From Pseudoduganella flava (GTDB lineage: Bacteria; Pseudomonadota; Gammaproteobacteria; Burkholderiales; Burkholderiaceae_D): a DNA stretch of 64,000 nt. The stretch is taken from the NCBI RefSeq assembly GCF_007830495.1, contig NZ_VLKW01000001.1:372001-436000 (forward strand), read 5' to 3'. Below, in pieces: positions 49,305 through 57,315 of this stretch. The position numbers and the translations under genes are program-made. Numbering within the stretch: the first letter of the stretch is position 1; every line of letters begins with the position of its first letter. The notes beneath the pieces are model-generated. The model searched no databases. It saw only the letters and a list, made by a program, of their open reading frames with translations, and was not told the origin of the DNA.

Positions 49305-50372
49305 TCAGTCGAACACGGGGGTCTCGACGCCCAGCACCTTGTGCAGTTTCGGCGACGTGGTCGTGTACTGCATGTGGATCTTCTTGTCGGGGAAGATGTA
49401 CGGCGCGGCGCCGAAGGCGGCCAGCGCGGCTTCATGGAAGCCCGACAGGATCAGCTTTTTCTTGCCTGGATACGTGTTGATGTCGCCGACGGCGAAGATG
49501 CCAGGCACGTTCGTCTCGAACTTCTCCGTCGATACCACCTTCAGCTGCTTGCGCTCGATGTCCAGGCCCCATTCGGCGATCGGGCCCAGCTTCGGCGACA
49601 GGCCGTAGAACACGAGCAGCATGTCCAGCGGCACGCGGCGGGTCACGCCGTCGGCACCGGTCACGCGCAGCTCGGACAGCTTGCCTTCCTTCTCTTCGAT
49701 GCCGGACACCTGGCCGATGATCAGCTGCATCTCGTAGTCGTCGCACAGCTGCTTCATCTTCGCCACCGATGCCGGCGCGGCGCGGAACTCTTCGCGGCGG
49801 TGCAGCAGCACGACGGATTCGGCCTTGCCAACGAAGTTCAGTGCCCAGTCCAGCGCGGAGTCGCCGCCGCCGCAGATGACGAGGTTCTTGCCTCCGAACT
49901 GCGACGGATCCTTGACGCGGTAGAACACCTGGGTGCCCTCGTGCGCTTCGAGGCCTTCGACCTTCATCGTGCGCGGCTGGAACGAACCGACGCCGGCGGC
50001 GATGAAGATGGTTTTCGTGATGAGTTTCGTGCCGAGGCTCGTCTCGACGTCGAAGCGGCCGTCCGCGCGCTTTTGCACGACGGTCACTTCCTGGCCCAGG
50101 TGGAACGTGGCGCCAAACGGCTCGATCTGCTTGAGCAGGCCGTCCGTCAGTTCCTGGCCGGTGCAGGACGGAATCGCGGGAATATCGTAGATCGGCTTGT
50201 CCGGATACAGTTCAACGCACTGGCCACCGACGGCGGCGAGCGAGTCGATCACGTGGGCCTTGATTTCCAGCAGGCCCAGCTCGAAGACCTGGAACAGGCC
50301 GACCGGCCCGGCGCCGATGATGACGGCGTCCGTTTCATGGAGGCCGCCTGGAGGGGTGCTGACGATATTCAT
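49305..50372 (-). CDS. Ferredoxin/flavodoxin-NADP+ reductase (thioredoxin-reductase-like)
   Basis: 355 residues. FAD-binding motif near the N-terminus '[19 protein letters not shown]', then '[18 protein letters not shown]', a second nucleotide motif '[17 protein letters not shown]' for NAD(P)H, and '[19 protein letters not shown]' closing the FAD site. There is no CxxC redox pair, which separates it from true thioredoxin reductase and places it in the YumC-type FNR family. It passes electrons between NADPH and ferredoxin; fdxA is the next gene upstream on the same strand, a plausible partner. Cytoplasmic. Confidence 0.92.
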   Translation of the reverse strand: MNIVSTPPGGLHETDAVIIGAGPVGLFQVFELGLLEIKAHVIDSLAAVGGQCVELYPDKPIYDIPAIPSCTGQELTDGLLKQIEPFGATFHLGQEVTVVQKRADGRFDVETSLGTKLITKTIFIAAGVGSFQPRTMKVEGLEAHEGTQVFYRVKDPSQFGGKNLVICGGGDSALDWALNFVGKAESVVLLHRREEFRAAPASVAKMKQLCDDYEMQLIIGQVSGIEEKEGKLSELRVTGADGVTRRVPLDMLLVFYGLSPKLGPIAEWGLDIERKQLKVVSTEKFETNVPGIFAVGDINTYPGKKKLILSGFHEAALAAFGAAPYIFPDKKIHMQYTTTSPKLHKVLGVETPVFD

Positions 50373-50444
50373 GACGATTTCTATCCTGTGATTTCAATGG
50401 CGGCAAGCGCAAGCGCCACGGCGCAGCGTTGCCGGGAACTGCCG

Positions 50445-50768
50445 TTAGCGCACCAGCAGGTGGGCTTTTTCCTTGACGTCCTTGAACTGCTCGGCTTCCG
50501 GCAGGGCTGCCTTGGTCTTCGTGATCGAAGGCCAGTTACGCGAGAGGTCGGCGTTGATCTTGATGTATTGCTGCTGGTCCGACGGCACATCTTCCTCGGC
50601 GAAAATGGCGTTGACCGGGCATTCGGCCACGCACACGGCGCAGTCGATGCACTCGTCGGGATCGATCGCCAGGAAATTCGGGCCTTCGCGGAAGCAATCG
50701 ACCGGGCAAACATCGACGCAGTCCGTATAACGGCAGGCGATGCAAGATTCGGTGACAACGTGGGTCAT
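50445..50768 (-). CDS. fdxA: 7Fe ferredoxin FdxA
   Basis: 107 residues from ATG 50768, the usual length. The N-terminus '[20 protein letters not shown]' and '[20 protein letters not shown]' supply one cluster, and '[20 protein letters not shown]' the other, as in [3Fe-4S][4Fe-4S] ferredoxins of the FdxA type. The tail '[19 protein letters not shown]' is characteristic. A low-potential electron carrier, probably reduced by the adjacent FNR-type enzyme 72 bases downstream. Confidence 0.95.
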   Translation of the reverse strand: MTHVVTESCIACRYTDCVDVCPVDCFREGPNFLAIDPDECIDCAVCVAECPVNAIFAEEDVPSDQQQYIKINADLSRNWPSITKTKAALPEAEQFKDVKEKAHLLVR

Positions 50769-50894
50769 AGCAGTCCTATCAATGTTGGTGTGAAGCTGTC
50801 GATAACACAATTCCAACTTCAGCAAAGCACTGTATTTTAGGGCAATTTCCCCATTCTCACAATTCAGCGTTAGACACAATACATATAAGCAAAT

Positions 50895-50924
50895 GCGCCG
50901 CGCGCCCTTGCAGGCACGCGGCGC
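50895..50924 (-). terminator. GC-rich stem-loop downstream of the emfourin gene
   Basis: GCGCCGCG (50895-50902) and CGCGGCGC (50917-50924) form an 8-base-pair stem. The T run on the minus strand is poor (CATTTGCTT), so it may be a weak terminator for the M4 peptidase-inhibitor operon. Confidence 0.45.
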
Positions 50925-50980
50925 CACGCCGTTCGATAGGCGGTTCGGACTAGGCGGTTCGGGCTAGCCGGCAGGTGCAC

Positions 50981-51268
50981 TCAGGCGGCCAGGATACGGT
51001 CGAGCAGCGGCCGCCAGCGCTGGCTGGCAGGCCCCGCGTCATCCAGGAAGCTGATGCTGCCCTGCCGGCCGTCGGCGTCGACGGTGATCGTCCAGCGCGG
51101 GATGTCGGCGCCGATCGGCTCGCCGGCCGGCGCGTCCGGGGCGGCGAAGAAATCGGTCGCGGCCAGCGCCGCCTCGATGGCCGGGCCGGCCGGGCTCGTT
51201 TCGGTATCCACCTGGTGCTCGCGGGTGATGCCGGCGAAGCCGCCGCCGCTCGTCGCCGTGATCTTCAT
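50981..51268 (-). CDS. Emfourin-like inhibitor of M4 peptidases
   Basis: 95 residues: 'MKITATSGGGFAGITREHQV' at the N-terminus, 'PRWTITVDADGRQGSISFLD' and 'RWRPLLDRIL' at the end. Size, the 'GGFAGI' start and location ten bases after an M4 metallopeptidase gene match emfourin (M4in), the inhibitor encoded with protealysin-like proteases in Serratia and relatives. No signal peptide; like protealysin it would act inside the cell or after lysis. Likely function: keep the cognate protease inactive in the producer. The identification is by pattern recall and context, not by alignment. Confidence 0.75.
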   Translation of the reverse strand: MKITATSGGGFAGITREHQVDTETSPAGPAIEAALAATDFFAAPDAPAGEPIGADIPRWTITVDADGRQGSISFLDDAGPASQRWRPLLDRILAA

Positions 51269-51278
51269 GCAGCCTCCG

Positions 51279-52742
51279 TCATTTGTTCACCGCCAGTTCC
51301 TCGCTGGCGGCCGGTTCCGTGTGATCGTGCCGGGTCTTGTAGCCCTGGCACCAGCGCGCCAGCGCCTGGCGTTCGGCCTCCAGCACGTCCTCGAGGTCGA
51401 AATACTGCGCATGGTTCATCGTACCGCAGCACGCGCGCCGGTCCTGCATCGCGTCCGGCTCGTCGACGACGGCCGGCGCCAGGGTCACGTTCGGCGTCAC
51501 GTCATCCGTCAGCGGCACATCCGAGACGACGACTTCGCGCAGCGTGAAGCGGTTGCGGATGAAGTTGCGGTACTCGATGGGCTTGCCGTCCTGTTCGGCC
51601 AGGCGCAGCATCTGGTTGGCCACGTCGGCAAACGTGGCGGCCATGTCCGGCGCCGCGACGAGCGAGCGCATCAGCAAGCTGCACAGGTAGCCGCCCACGC
51701 GGTGCAGCACGGCGGCATCGTCTTCCATGCCGGGCTGGCGCTCATAGGTGAAGATGTCGGCCAGGATGTCGTACATGGCACCCGTGAACACCTGCGAGAT
51801 CGCGTGCACCTCGTTGCCCGCCTCGGACAGCTTCAGGTCGTTGTCAGCGTTGCGCAAGCCATTGGTGCGGCCCAGTGCCAGGCCGAACTGTTCGGCCATG
51901 TCGGCCAGGAAGGTCTTGTCGTGCAGGTCGGCCTTCGTCTGCGCGATCACGGCCTCGACCTGGTCCAGCTGCGACAGCGCGAGGAAGATCGCCGTCAGGT
52001 CGCCGAAGGACTCGTGCAGGCCGCCCGTCTGCGGCGGCGCGGAGGACAGGATCCATTTCGGTTTCAGGCCGTCCAGCACCGCGTGCCCCGTCTCGTGGGA
52101 GACGATGTCGAACGAGCGGCACGTGTACATGCGTTCCTCGGCGCCGCTGGGCACGAAGTCGCCGAACTTCAGCGCCCGGTCCGTGCGGCTGTAGTAGGCG
52201 TTCATCACGTTCGGCAAGCCGTGCGGGAACACTTCCAGCGGCTGCGTGTTGCTGCCGTTGTTCCAGGCCCAGGGCAGGGGCGCGGCCGCATCGCCGGCCG
52301 CCAATACGCGCTGGTACATCGTCAGCGTCTGGCGCACGACGGCGAACGTGTGCACCGCGTCGAACTGGTCGGTGTTCGGCGACAGGATGAAGTCGCCGAA
52401 CGTGTTCGGGCTCACCGCCGCGATGCCGGGCTGGCCGAACGTGATGCGGGCGTCGCGCGGCCCTTCCAGGATCACGCCGGGCAGGAACGCCTTGCGCGTC
52501 CCCATCTCCGTCACGGACGGGTCCTGCTTCCACATCAGCACGCGCGACCCGGCGGTCGCGGCCGGCACGCGCTGCGGTACCCCGGGCGCCGTCTTCAGGC
52601 GCGGGCGGCCGGGCTTCTGGGTCAGCTCCACCGCCTTCCGGTGCGTCCGGTAAGGGGCGGATGGCGTCGGCACAAAACCGACCGGCAGCTCGGCGCATTT
52701 CGTCAGCACCGCTTCCACGGGGACGATCACTTTCTTGTCCAT
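51279..52742 (-). CDS. M4-family (thermolysin-like) metallopeptidase without secretion signal
   Basis: 487 residues from ATG 52742, behind GAGAGGAGAAAG. Catalytic zinc site 'FDIVSHETGHAVLDGLKPKW' contains H-E-T-G-H (about 215), with the downstream Glu ligand in 'GGLHESFGDLTAIF' (about 243). The C-terminal helical subdomain follows ('VHAISQVFTGAMYDILADIF'). There is no signal peptide and no FTP/PepSY pro-domain, as in protealysin-like proteins that stay intracellular. Gene order protease then emfourin-type inhibitor, 10 bases apart, supports this. Confidence 0.9.
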   Translation of the reverse strand: MDKKVIVPVEAVLTKCAELPVGFVPTPSAPYRTHRKAVELTQKPGRPRLKTAPGVPQRVPAATAGSRVLMWKQDPSVTEMGTRKAFLPGVILEGPRDARITFGQPGIAAVSPNTFGDFILSPNTDQFDAVHTFAVVRQTLTMYQRVLAAGDAAAPLPWAWNNGSNTQPLEVFPHGLPNVMNAYYSRTDRALKFGDFVPSGAEERMYTCRSFDIVSHETGHAVLDGLKPKWILSSAPPQTGGLHESFGDLTAIFLALSQLDQVEAVIAQTKADLHDKTFLADMAEQFGLALGRTNGLRNADNDLKLSEAGNEVHAISQVFTGAMYDILADIFTYERQPGMEDDAAVLHRVGGYLCSLLMRSLVAAPDMAATFADVANQMLRLAEQDGKPIEYRNFIRNRFTLREVVVSDVPLTDDVTPNVTLAPAVVDEPDAMQDRRACCGTMNHAQYFDLEDVLEAERQALARWCQGYKTRHDHTEPAASEELAVNK

Positions 52743-52899
52743 CTGCTTTCTCCTCTCGTAGCGGTGCGCTCGGAATTTTCCGCACCTGCCTTTCGATGGT
52801 CGTCCTGCGGCCGTGTCACAAGTTTGATCGGGCACAAACTATCTGCTCGCAACCGGGGCCGCCGTTGCGGACGGTACAATCGCCTTTTCATCATTGGAG

Positions 52900-54162
52900 A
52901 TGCGCGTGACTCCCGGCACGATCGAAATCGTCGGCGCGGCCCTGTTTGCCGTGGCCATCCTGCACACCTTTACCGCCAAGATGTTCGAGCGGGTGGCGCA
53001 GCGCTTCCCGGCCCATGCGGGCATCTGGCACCTGCTGGGCGAGGTGGAGGTCGTGTTCGGTTTCTGGGCCCTCGTGCTGATGGCGTTCATGGCGCTGTTC
53101 CTGGGCAAGGCGGGCGCGGTGGCCTACCTGGACAGCCGCAACTTCACCGAGCCGATGTTCGTGTTCGTCATCATGGTGATCGCGGCGACACGGCCGATCC
53201 TGCAGACGACGAAGGCGGCCGTGGCGCTGCTGGCGCGGGCGTTGCCGCTGCCGGGCAGCACGGGCTTCTATTTCCTCGTGCTGGCCGTCGTGCCGCTGCT
53301 CGGCTCGTTCATCACGGAGCCGGCCGCGATGACGCTGGCCGCGCTGATCCTGGCGGAACGGATCTTCGCAGCCGGCATTTCCGAGCGGCTGAAGTACGCG
53401 ACCCTGGGCGTGTTGTTCGTCAACGTGTCGATCGGCGGCACCCTGACGCCGTATGCCGCGCCGCCCGTGCTGATGGTGGCAGGGAAGTGGGGCTGGGACC
53501 TGACCTTCATGATGGGCCACATCGGCTGGAAGGCCGCGCTGGCGGTGCTCGTCAACGCGGCCGGCGTCACGCTGCTGTTCGGGCGCGAGCTGGCCGCGCT
53601 GCGCCCTGCGGCGCCGGCGACGGAAGAGCGCGTGCCGGCCAGCCTCGTCCTTGTGCACCTGGCGTTCCTGGCCGGCGTGGTGGTGTTCTCGCACCATGCG
53701 TCCGTATTCATGGCGCTGTTCCTGTTCTTCCTCGGCGTGGCCCATGCATATGAACGGTACCAGGACCGCCTGATCCTGCGCGAAGGCTTGCTGGTCGCGT
53801 TCTTCCTGGCCGGCCTCGTCGTGCTGGGCGGGCAGCAGCAATGGTGGCTGGAGCGTGTGCTGATGAGCATGAGCAGCGGCGCGGTGTTCTATGGTGCGAC
53901 GGCGCTGACGGCCATCACTGACAACGCCGCGCTGACTTACCTGGGCTCGCTGGTGGAAGGCTTGACGGACGAATTCAAGTACGCGCTGGTGACGGGCGCC
54001 GTGACCGGCGGCGGCCTGACGGTGATCGCGAACGCGCCGAACCCGGCCGGCATGTCGATCCTGAAGAACCACTTCGAACTGGAGACGGTGGCCGCGCTGA
54101 GCCTGTTCATCGCGGCGCTGCCGCCGACGCTGGTGGCGATCGCCGCTTTCCGCTTACTGTAG
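52900..54162 (+). CDS. Putative Na+/H+ antiporter family membrane protein
   Basis: 420 residues from ATG 52900 (MRVTPGTIEIVGAALFAV). About ten hydrophobic segments. Features: 'NFTEPMFVFVIMVIAATRPIL', 'AVVPLLGSFITEPAAMTLAA', 'VNVSIGGTLTPYAAPPVLMV' and 'ITDNAALTYLGSLVEGL', with Asp/Thr/Asn in broken helices as in the NhaD/ArsB-like ion transporter superfamily and the putative Na+/H+ antiporter family. It probably exchanges sodium for protons at the inner membrane. Stands 31 bases before a PHA-related gene, perhaps by chance. Confidence 0.85.
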   Translation: MRVTPGTIEIVGAALFAVAILHTFTAKMFERVAQRFPAHAGIWHLLGEVEVVFGFWALVLMAFMALFLGKAGAVAYLDSRNFTEPMFVFVIMVIAATRPILQTTKAAVALLARALPLPGSTGFYFLVLAVVPLLGSFITEPAAMTLAALILAERIFAAGISERLKYATLGVLFVNVSIGGTLTPYAAPPVLMVAGKWGWDLTFMMGHIGWKAALAVLVNAAGVTLLFGRELAALRPAAPATEERVPASLVLVHLAFLAGVVVFSHHASVFMALFLFFLGVAHAYERYQDRLILREGLLVAFFLAGLVVLGGQQQWWLERVLMSMSSGAVFYGATALTAITDNAALTYLGSLVEGLTDEFKYALVTGAVTGGGLTVIANAPNPAGMSILKNHFELETVAALSLFIAALPPTLVAIAAFRLL

Positions 54163-54193
54163 GGTTGTGGCATGATGGCGCCTTTTTGGCCCA

Positions 54194-54469
54194 ATGATCG
54201 ACATCATCCAACCCCACAACCTGGCGCCCGAAGCGGCCCGCGCGGCGGCGCAGCAGGTGGCCGACAAACTGGCGCGCGAACTGGACCTGGCCTGCCAATG
54301 GCAGGGCGACGTGCTACGCTTTTCCAAGAGCGGCGTCGACGGCACGCTGACCTTGCTGGAGAAGCAGGCGCGCATGGAGATCAAGCTGGGATTCCTGTAT
54401 GGCGCCTTCGCGCCGGCGATCCAGAGCAAGGTCGCCGAGAAGATGCGCAAGGTGTTTGCGCCGGAGTGA
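54194..54469 (+). CDS. Polyhydroxyalkanoic acid system family protein (PHA_gran_rgn)
   Basis: 91 residues, beginning MIDIIQPHNLAPEAARAAAQ and containing 'LDLACQWQGDVLRFSKSGVD' and 'ARMEIKLGFLYGAFAPAIQS', the pattern of the small PHA granule-region family. Members occur near phasin and PHA genes in Pseudomonas and Burkholderiales; molecular role is not established. It has no membrane segment. With phaZ at 47804 it supports PHA storage in this organism. Confidence 0.88.
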   Translation: MIDIIQPHNLAPEAARAAAQQVADKLARELDLACQWQGDVLRFSKSGVDGTLTLLEKQARMEIKLGFLYGAFAPAIQSKVAEKMRKVFAPE

Positions 54470-54474
54470 GCAAC

Positions 54475-54514
54475 GACGGGCAGTGCCCGTCATTGCGACG
54501 GGACAGTGCCCGTC
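54475..54514. repeat. Two adjacent GACGGGCA/TGCCCGTC palindromes
   Basis: GACGGGCAGTGCCCGTC (54475-54491) and GACGGGACAGTGCCCGTC (54497-54514) lie between two convergent genes. Each is a hairpin of about 8 base pairs; together they may end transcripts, though no T run follows. Confidence 0.7.
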
Positions 54515-54539
54515 ATCGTCATGATGCACAGGGGTAGTC

Positions 54540-54794
54540 TTACCCCTTCAATTCCTCGATCAGGTCGACGTACTGCTGCTTCGCGTCGTCCTGCGACGTG
54601 CCCTTCAACGCGGCCCACGCGTCGTACTTGGCGCGGTTGACGAAGTCCGTCATGCCCGGGCGCTCGCCCGTCGCGTCGCCGGCGGAACCCTGCTTGTACA
54701 GCGCGTAGATCTTCAGCAGCGTCATGTTGTCCGGACGTTCCGGCAGGTTCTTCGAATCGGCGACCGCCTGGTCGAACTGTTCTTGCAGACTCAT
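54540..54794 (-). CDS. Acyl-CoA-binding protein
   Basis: 84 residues, the whole ACBP four-helix domain: 'LQEQFDQAVADSKNLPERPD', 'MTLLKIYALYKQGSAGDATG', 'RPGMTDFVNRAKYDAWAALKG', 'DDAKQQYVDLIEELK'. The Tyr, Lys and Trp ligand residues of the family are present. It binds medium to long acyl-CoA in the cytoplasm and buffers or delivers it to lipid metabolism. Bacterial ACBP genes are patchy but known in Burkholderiales. Confidence 0.95.
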   Translation of the reverse strand: MSLQEQFDQAVADSKNLPERPDNMTLLKIYALYKQGSAGDATGERPGMTDFVNRAKYDAWAALKGTSQDDAKQQYVDLIEELKG

Positions 54795-54916
54795 GTTGTC
54801 CTCGTAAGGTTGATGTGGACGCCATCATACAAAAAACGCTCGAGCGCCAAGTGCGAAAACTGTAGAGGGGTTGTTCCAAAGGCACCGGACGCGGACCGTC
54901 ACGATACTACCTTCGG

Positions 54917-54980
54917 CTGGGCGGGATAGTGCGAACGGTGTGGGCCGCTAGTGCGAATGCCTGGGCGGCTAGTACCGATG
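54917..54980. repeat. Three imperfect ~22-base direct repeats in the ACBP-HU gap
   Basis: Units start at about 54917, 54940 and 54961 and share the pattern STGGGCSGSTAGTGCGAAYG, with drift in the third copy. They lie in the 294-base gap between the acyl-CoA-binding protein and HU genes. Nothing else was recognised there except the HU terminator. Confidence 0.45.
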
Positions 54981-55027
54981 AGGGACCAAACAACAGGGCG
55001 CTGTCAGGCGAACAGCGCCAATAAAAA

Positions 55028-55072
55028 ACGGCGGCTCAAAACCCGCGGCGATCGGGTCTTGAGCCGCCGTTC
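55028..55072 (-). terminator. Terminator of the HU gene
   Basis: Long stem: AACGGCGGCTC...ACCC (55028 onward) pairs with GGGT..GAGCCGCCGTT (to 55072). On the minus strand the stem is followed by TTTTTTATT. It lies 17 bases after the HU stop. Confidence 0.9.
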
Positions 55073-55088
55073 CGGCTGCGAATAGGGT

Positions 55089-55376
55089 TTACTTCTTCTT
55101 GGGCGGGTTCACTGCCGCTTTCAGCGTCGCGCCAGCGGTGAACTTCGGCGTCTTGGACGCGGCGATCTTGATCGCTTCGCCGGTTGCAGGATTGCGGCCT
55201 TTGCGTGCAGCGCGCTTGGCCACCGAGAAGGTGCCGAAGCCGGTGATGCCGACCGTGTCGCCTTTTTTCAGACGCTCGGTAACGATGGCAATCAGGGTGT
55301 TCACTGCGTCGTTGGCGGCGGCGCCGGACATTTCGGTCCGTTTCGCAAATTCTGCAATCAGTTCGCCTTTTTTCAT
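55089..55376 (-). CDS. HU-family nucleoid DNA-binding protein
   Basis: 95 residues: 'MKKGELIAEFAKRTEMSGAA' at the start, beta-arm 'GFGTFSVAKRAARKGRNPATG' with the HU signature, 'ASKTPKFTAGATLKAAVN' and a basic 'PPKKK' tail. HU dimers bend and compact DNA. A start-proximal AAGGAGG ribosome site suggests high expression. The arm sequence 'GRNPATGEAI' fits HU rather than IHF. Confidence 0.96.
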   Translation of the reverse strand: MKKGELIAEFAKRTEMSGAAANDAVNTLIAIVTERLKKGDTVGITGFGTFSVAKRAARKGRNPATGEAIKIAASKTPKFTAGATLKAAVNPPKKK

Positions 55377-55623
55377 TACTACCTCCTTGGTTAATGGAGG
55401 CCGCAGATTAGCACAATATTTGCCGAAAGTAATCCTTTCTCACCTAACGAACCCCCGTCGTAGCTGGGCTGCGACGTAATCGGGCTCCGGCGCGCCTGTT
55501 ATGCGCGTTCGTGGTGCACGTTTGCTGCACTGCACGCATCGTGCGAGCAGGGCGCGGCGGGCCCGCGGGCCGGTGCTAATATGAAGGTTCCCTGAAGTTG
55601 CTTGAAAACAGGCGGGCCAAATC

Positions 55624-56424
55624 ATGAGCTTTTCGGACGAAACCCTGATGGCGTATGCCGATGGAGAACTGGACGCGGCGACACGCCGCGCCGTCGAGGA
55701 GGCATGCGCGCGGGATCTGTCGCTGGCCCGGCGCGTGGCGTATTACAAGACGCACCGGACCAATGTGTTCGCCGGCTTCGCGCCGGGCGACGACGGCCAG
55801 CGCGTGCGGCCGCTGCGCCAGGCTACCGTCGTCAGCCTGGACGCCGTGCGCGCCAAGCGCGAGGCCGTCCAGCTGGCGGCCCGCAAGGCTACGCGCGAGC
55901 GGCGCTGGTCGTGGCCCGAGTGGAGCGCGCTGGCAGCCGTGCTGGTCGTCGGCGTGCTGGCCGGCACGTTCGGCCTGTCCTACGTGCAGACGGACGATGC
56001 CCGGGTGGACATGATCGGCAGCCACGACGGTACGTTGATGGCGCAGGGCCGCCTTGCCACGGCACTCGAGCAGCAGCCGACGGCGCCGCCGGGTGCCGCC
56101 GGCGCGGCCACGAACGCGGCGGCGCGTGCGGCCGGTGCCGTCCGGATCGGCATGTCGTTCGTGTCGGCGGACGGCGGCTACTGCCGCAGCTTCGCCAGCG
56201 GCACCGGCACGGTGGAACTGGACGGGCTGGCCTGCAAAACGGGCCAGGAATGGCATGTGCCGCTGCTGATGCAGAACCCGCGCCAGCTGGCGCCAGGCGC
56301 CGACAAGGCGGCCGCCGCCGACATCCCGGCGCCGGTGCAGTCGGCGATCGAGCAGCGCATCTCCGGCGATCCGCTCGACGCGAAGGCGGAGCAGGAGGCG
56401 ATGCAGCGGGGCTGGCAACGCTGA
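55624..56424 (+). CDS. Anti-sigma-factor-like single-pass membrane protein
   Basis: 266 residues. The N-terminus 'MSFSDETLMAYADGELDAAT' followed by 'RRAVEEACARDLSLARRVAYYK' is typical of anti-sigma factor N-terminal domains, although the His-x3-Cys-x2-Cys zinc triad is not visible. One transmembrane helix at about 100-120 ('ALAAVLVVGVLAGTFGLSYV'), and a periplasmic domain (~145-230, 'RIGMSFVSADGGYCRSFASG'). No ECF sigma factor gene is adjacent, so its partner is elsewhere or it has another use. A terminator follows. Confidence 0.75.
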   Translation: MSFSDETLMAYADGELDAATRRAVEEACARDLSLARRVAYYKTHRTNVFAGFAPGDDGQRVRPLRQATVVSLDAVRAKREAVQLAARKATRERRWSWPEWSALAAVLVVGVLAGTFGLSYVQTDDARVDMIGSHDGTLMAQGRLATALEQQPTAPPGAAGAATNAAARAAGAVRIGMSFVSADGGYCRSFASGTGTVELDGLACKTGQEWHVPLLMQNPRQLAPGADKAAAADIPAPVQSAIEQRISGDPLDAKAEQEAMQRGWQR

Positions 56425-56437
56425 GCCGCAAAAGAAA

Positions 56438-56462
56438 AGGCGCCACAGGGCGCCTTTGTTTT
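56438..56462. terminator. Terminator between convergent anti-sigma-like and lipoprotein genes
   Basis: AGGCGCC (56438-56444) and GGCGCCT (56449-56455) with an ACAG loop, A-rich on the left and TTGTTTT on the right, so it works in both directions. Confidence 0.85.
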
Positions 56463-56479
56463 GACGGTCGCTGCCGACG

Positions 56480-56701
56480 TTATTTCTTCTTTTCCGGCTC
56501 GTCGTCATCCGACCCCAGCGCCGCCTTGCCGACGTAGACGACACCTTTACCGGCCGCGACACCGACGTCGACAGCCGTCGATGCCACCGTGACGCCAGCG
56601 CCGACGACGGCCGAGCCGACGCTGATCACGGTGCAGCCGGACAGCGCGGCGACCAGCGTGGCCAGCGCAAGCTGCGCGGCAAGGCGCACGCTGAAGCGCA
56701 T
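56480..56701 (-). CDS. Small outer-membrane lipoprotein (NF038104-like)
   Basis: 73 residues from ATG 56701, which overlaps the FKBP stop by one base (TGATG). A lipoprotein signal with lipobox 'ALSGC' gives a lipidated Cys at about residue 23. The mature part is Val/Ala/Gly-rich ('VGSAVVGAGVTVASTAVDVG') and ends in an acidic then basic tail 'DDDEPEKKK'. It resembles the small NF038104-type lipoproteins; function unknown. Translationally coupled to an FKBP isomerase, so perhaps linked to envelope protein folding. Confidence 0.8.
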   Translation of the reverse strand: MRFSVRLAAQLALATLVAALSGCTVISVGSAVVGAGVTVASTAVDVGVAAGKGVVYVGKAALGSDDDEPEKKK

Positions 56702-57057
56702 CAAACCGCCAGCAGTTCGACGTCGAAGATCAGGGTCGCGTTCGGCGGGATCACGCCGCCAGCGCCGCGCGCGCCATAGCCGAGGTCGGCCGGGATGATC
56801 AGCTGGCGGGTGCCGCCGACCTTCATGCCCTGCACGCCTTCGTCCCAGCCGCGAATGACCATGCCGGCGCCCAGTGCGAACTCGAACGGGTCGTCGCGGT
56901 CCTTGCTGGAGTCGAATTTCGCGCCCTTGCTGCCATCGGCGTTCTGCAGCCAGCCGGTGTAGTGCACGGTAACGTTCTGGCCGGCTTTCGCCTCGGCGCC
57001 GTCGCCGACCTTGACGTCGTCATACTGCAGGCCGGATGGGGTGGTGGTAATGGGCAT
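56701..57057 (-). CDS. FKBP-type peptidyl-prolyl cis-trans isomerase
   Basis: 118 residues, a single FKBP domain with no signal peptide: 'VTVHYTGWLQNADGSKGAKF', 'FDSSKDRDDPFEFALGAGMV', 'VIRGWDEGVQGMKVGGTRQL', 'LIIPADLGYGARGAGGVIPP' and 'NATLIFDVELL'. Active-site Tyr, Phe, Trp and Ile residues are in the usual places. It catalyses proline isomerisation in the cytoplasm. Coupled by TGATG to the lipoprotein gene. Confidence 0.95.
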   Translation of the reverse strand: MPITTTPSGLQYDDVKVGDGAEAKAGQNVTVHYTGWLQNADGSKGAKFDSSKDRDDPFEFALGAGMVIRGWDEGVQGMKVGGTRQLIIPADLGYGARGAGGVIPPNATLIFDVELLAV

Positions 57058-57109
57058 GGTCTTCCTTTGTGAGGTTCATTCAAGGTGACGATTGTAGTGC
57101 AAGGCGCTG

Positions 57110-57175
57110 CTTGCCACTAGTGGCAAGCCTCGTGGCAGGACGGCCCTTGCCACTCGTGCCACGCCTCGTGGCAAG
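57110..57175. repeat. CTTGCCAC/GTGGCAAG palindromic repeats
   Basis: CTTGCCACTAGTGGCAAG (57110-57127) is a perfect 18-base palindrome. A second, longer inverted repeat follows at 57146-57175 with the same arms (CTTGCCAC ... GTGGCAAG), and CGTGGCAGGACGG in between is a partial copy. They lie in the 258-base gap upstream of the beta-propeller gene. Confidence 0.85.
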
Positions 57176-57315
57176 ACGGCAATGACAGTCCGACAAAGCC
57201 GTTGTTTTTGGTCCGCAGCGCGCTCTTAAATGCCCCTTAAAACTTGTCGGCAATAACTATTGCAGACCGGTTTCCCCGTAAAATAAGGTCTTTGCTTCTC
57301 CCTTCGCGAGTAACC

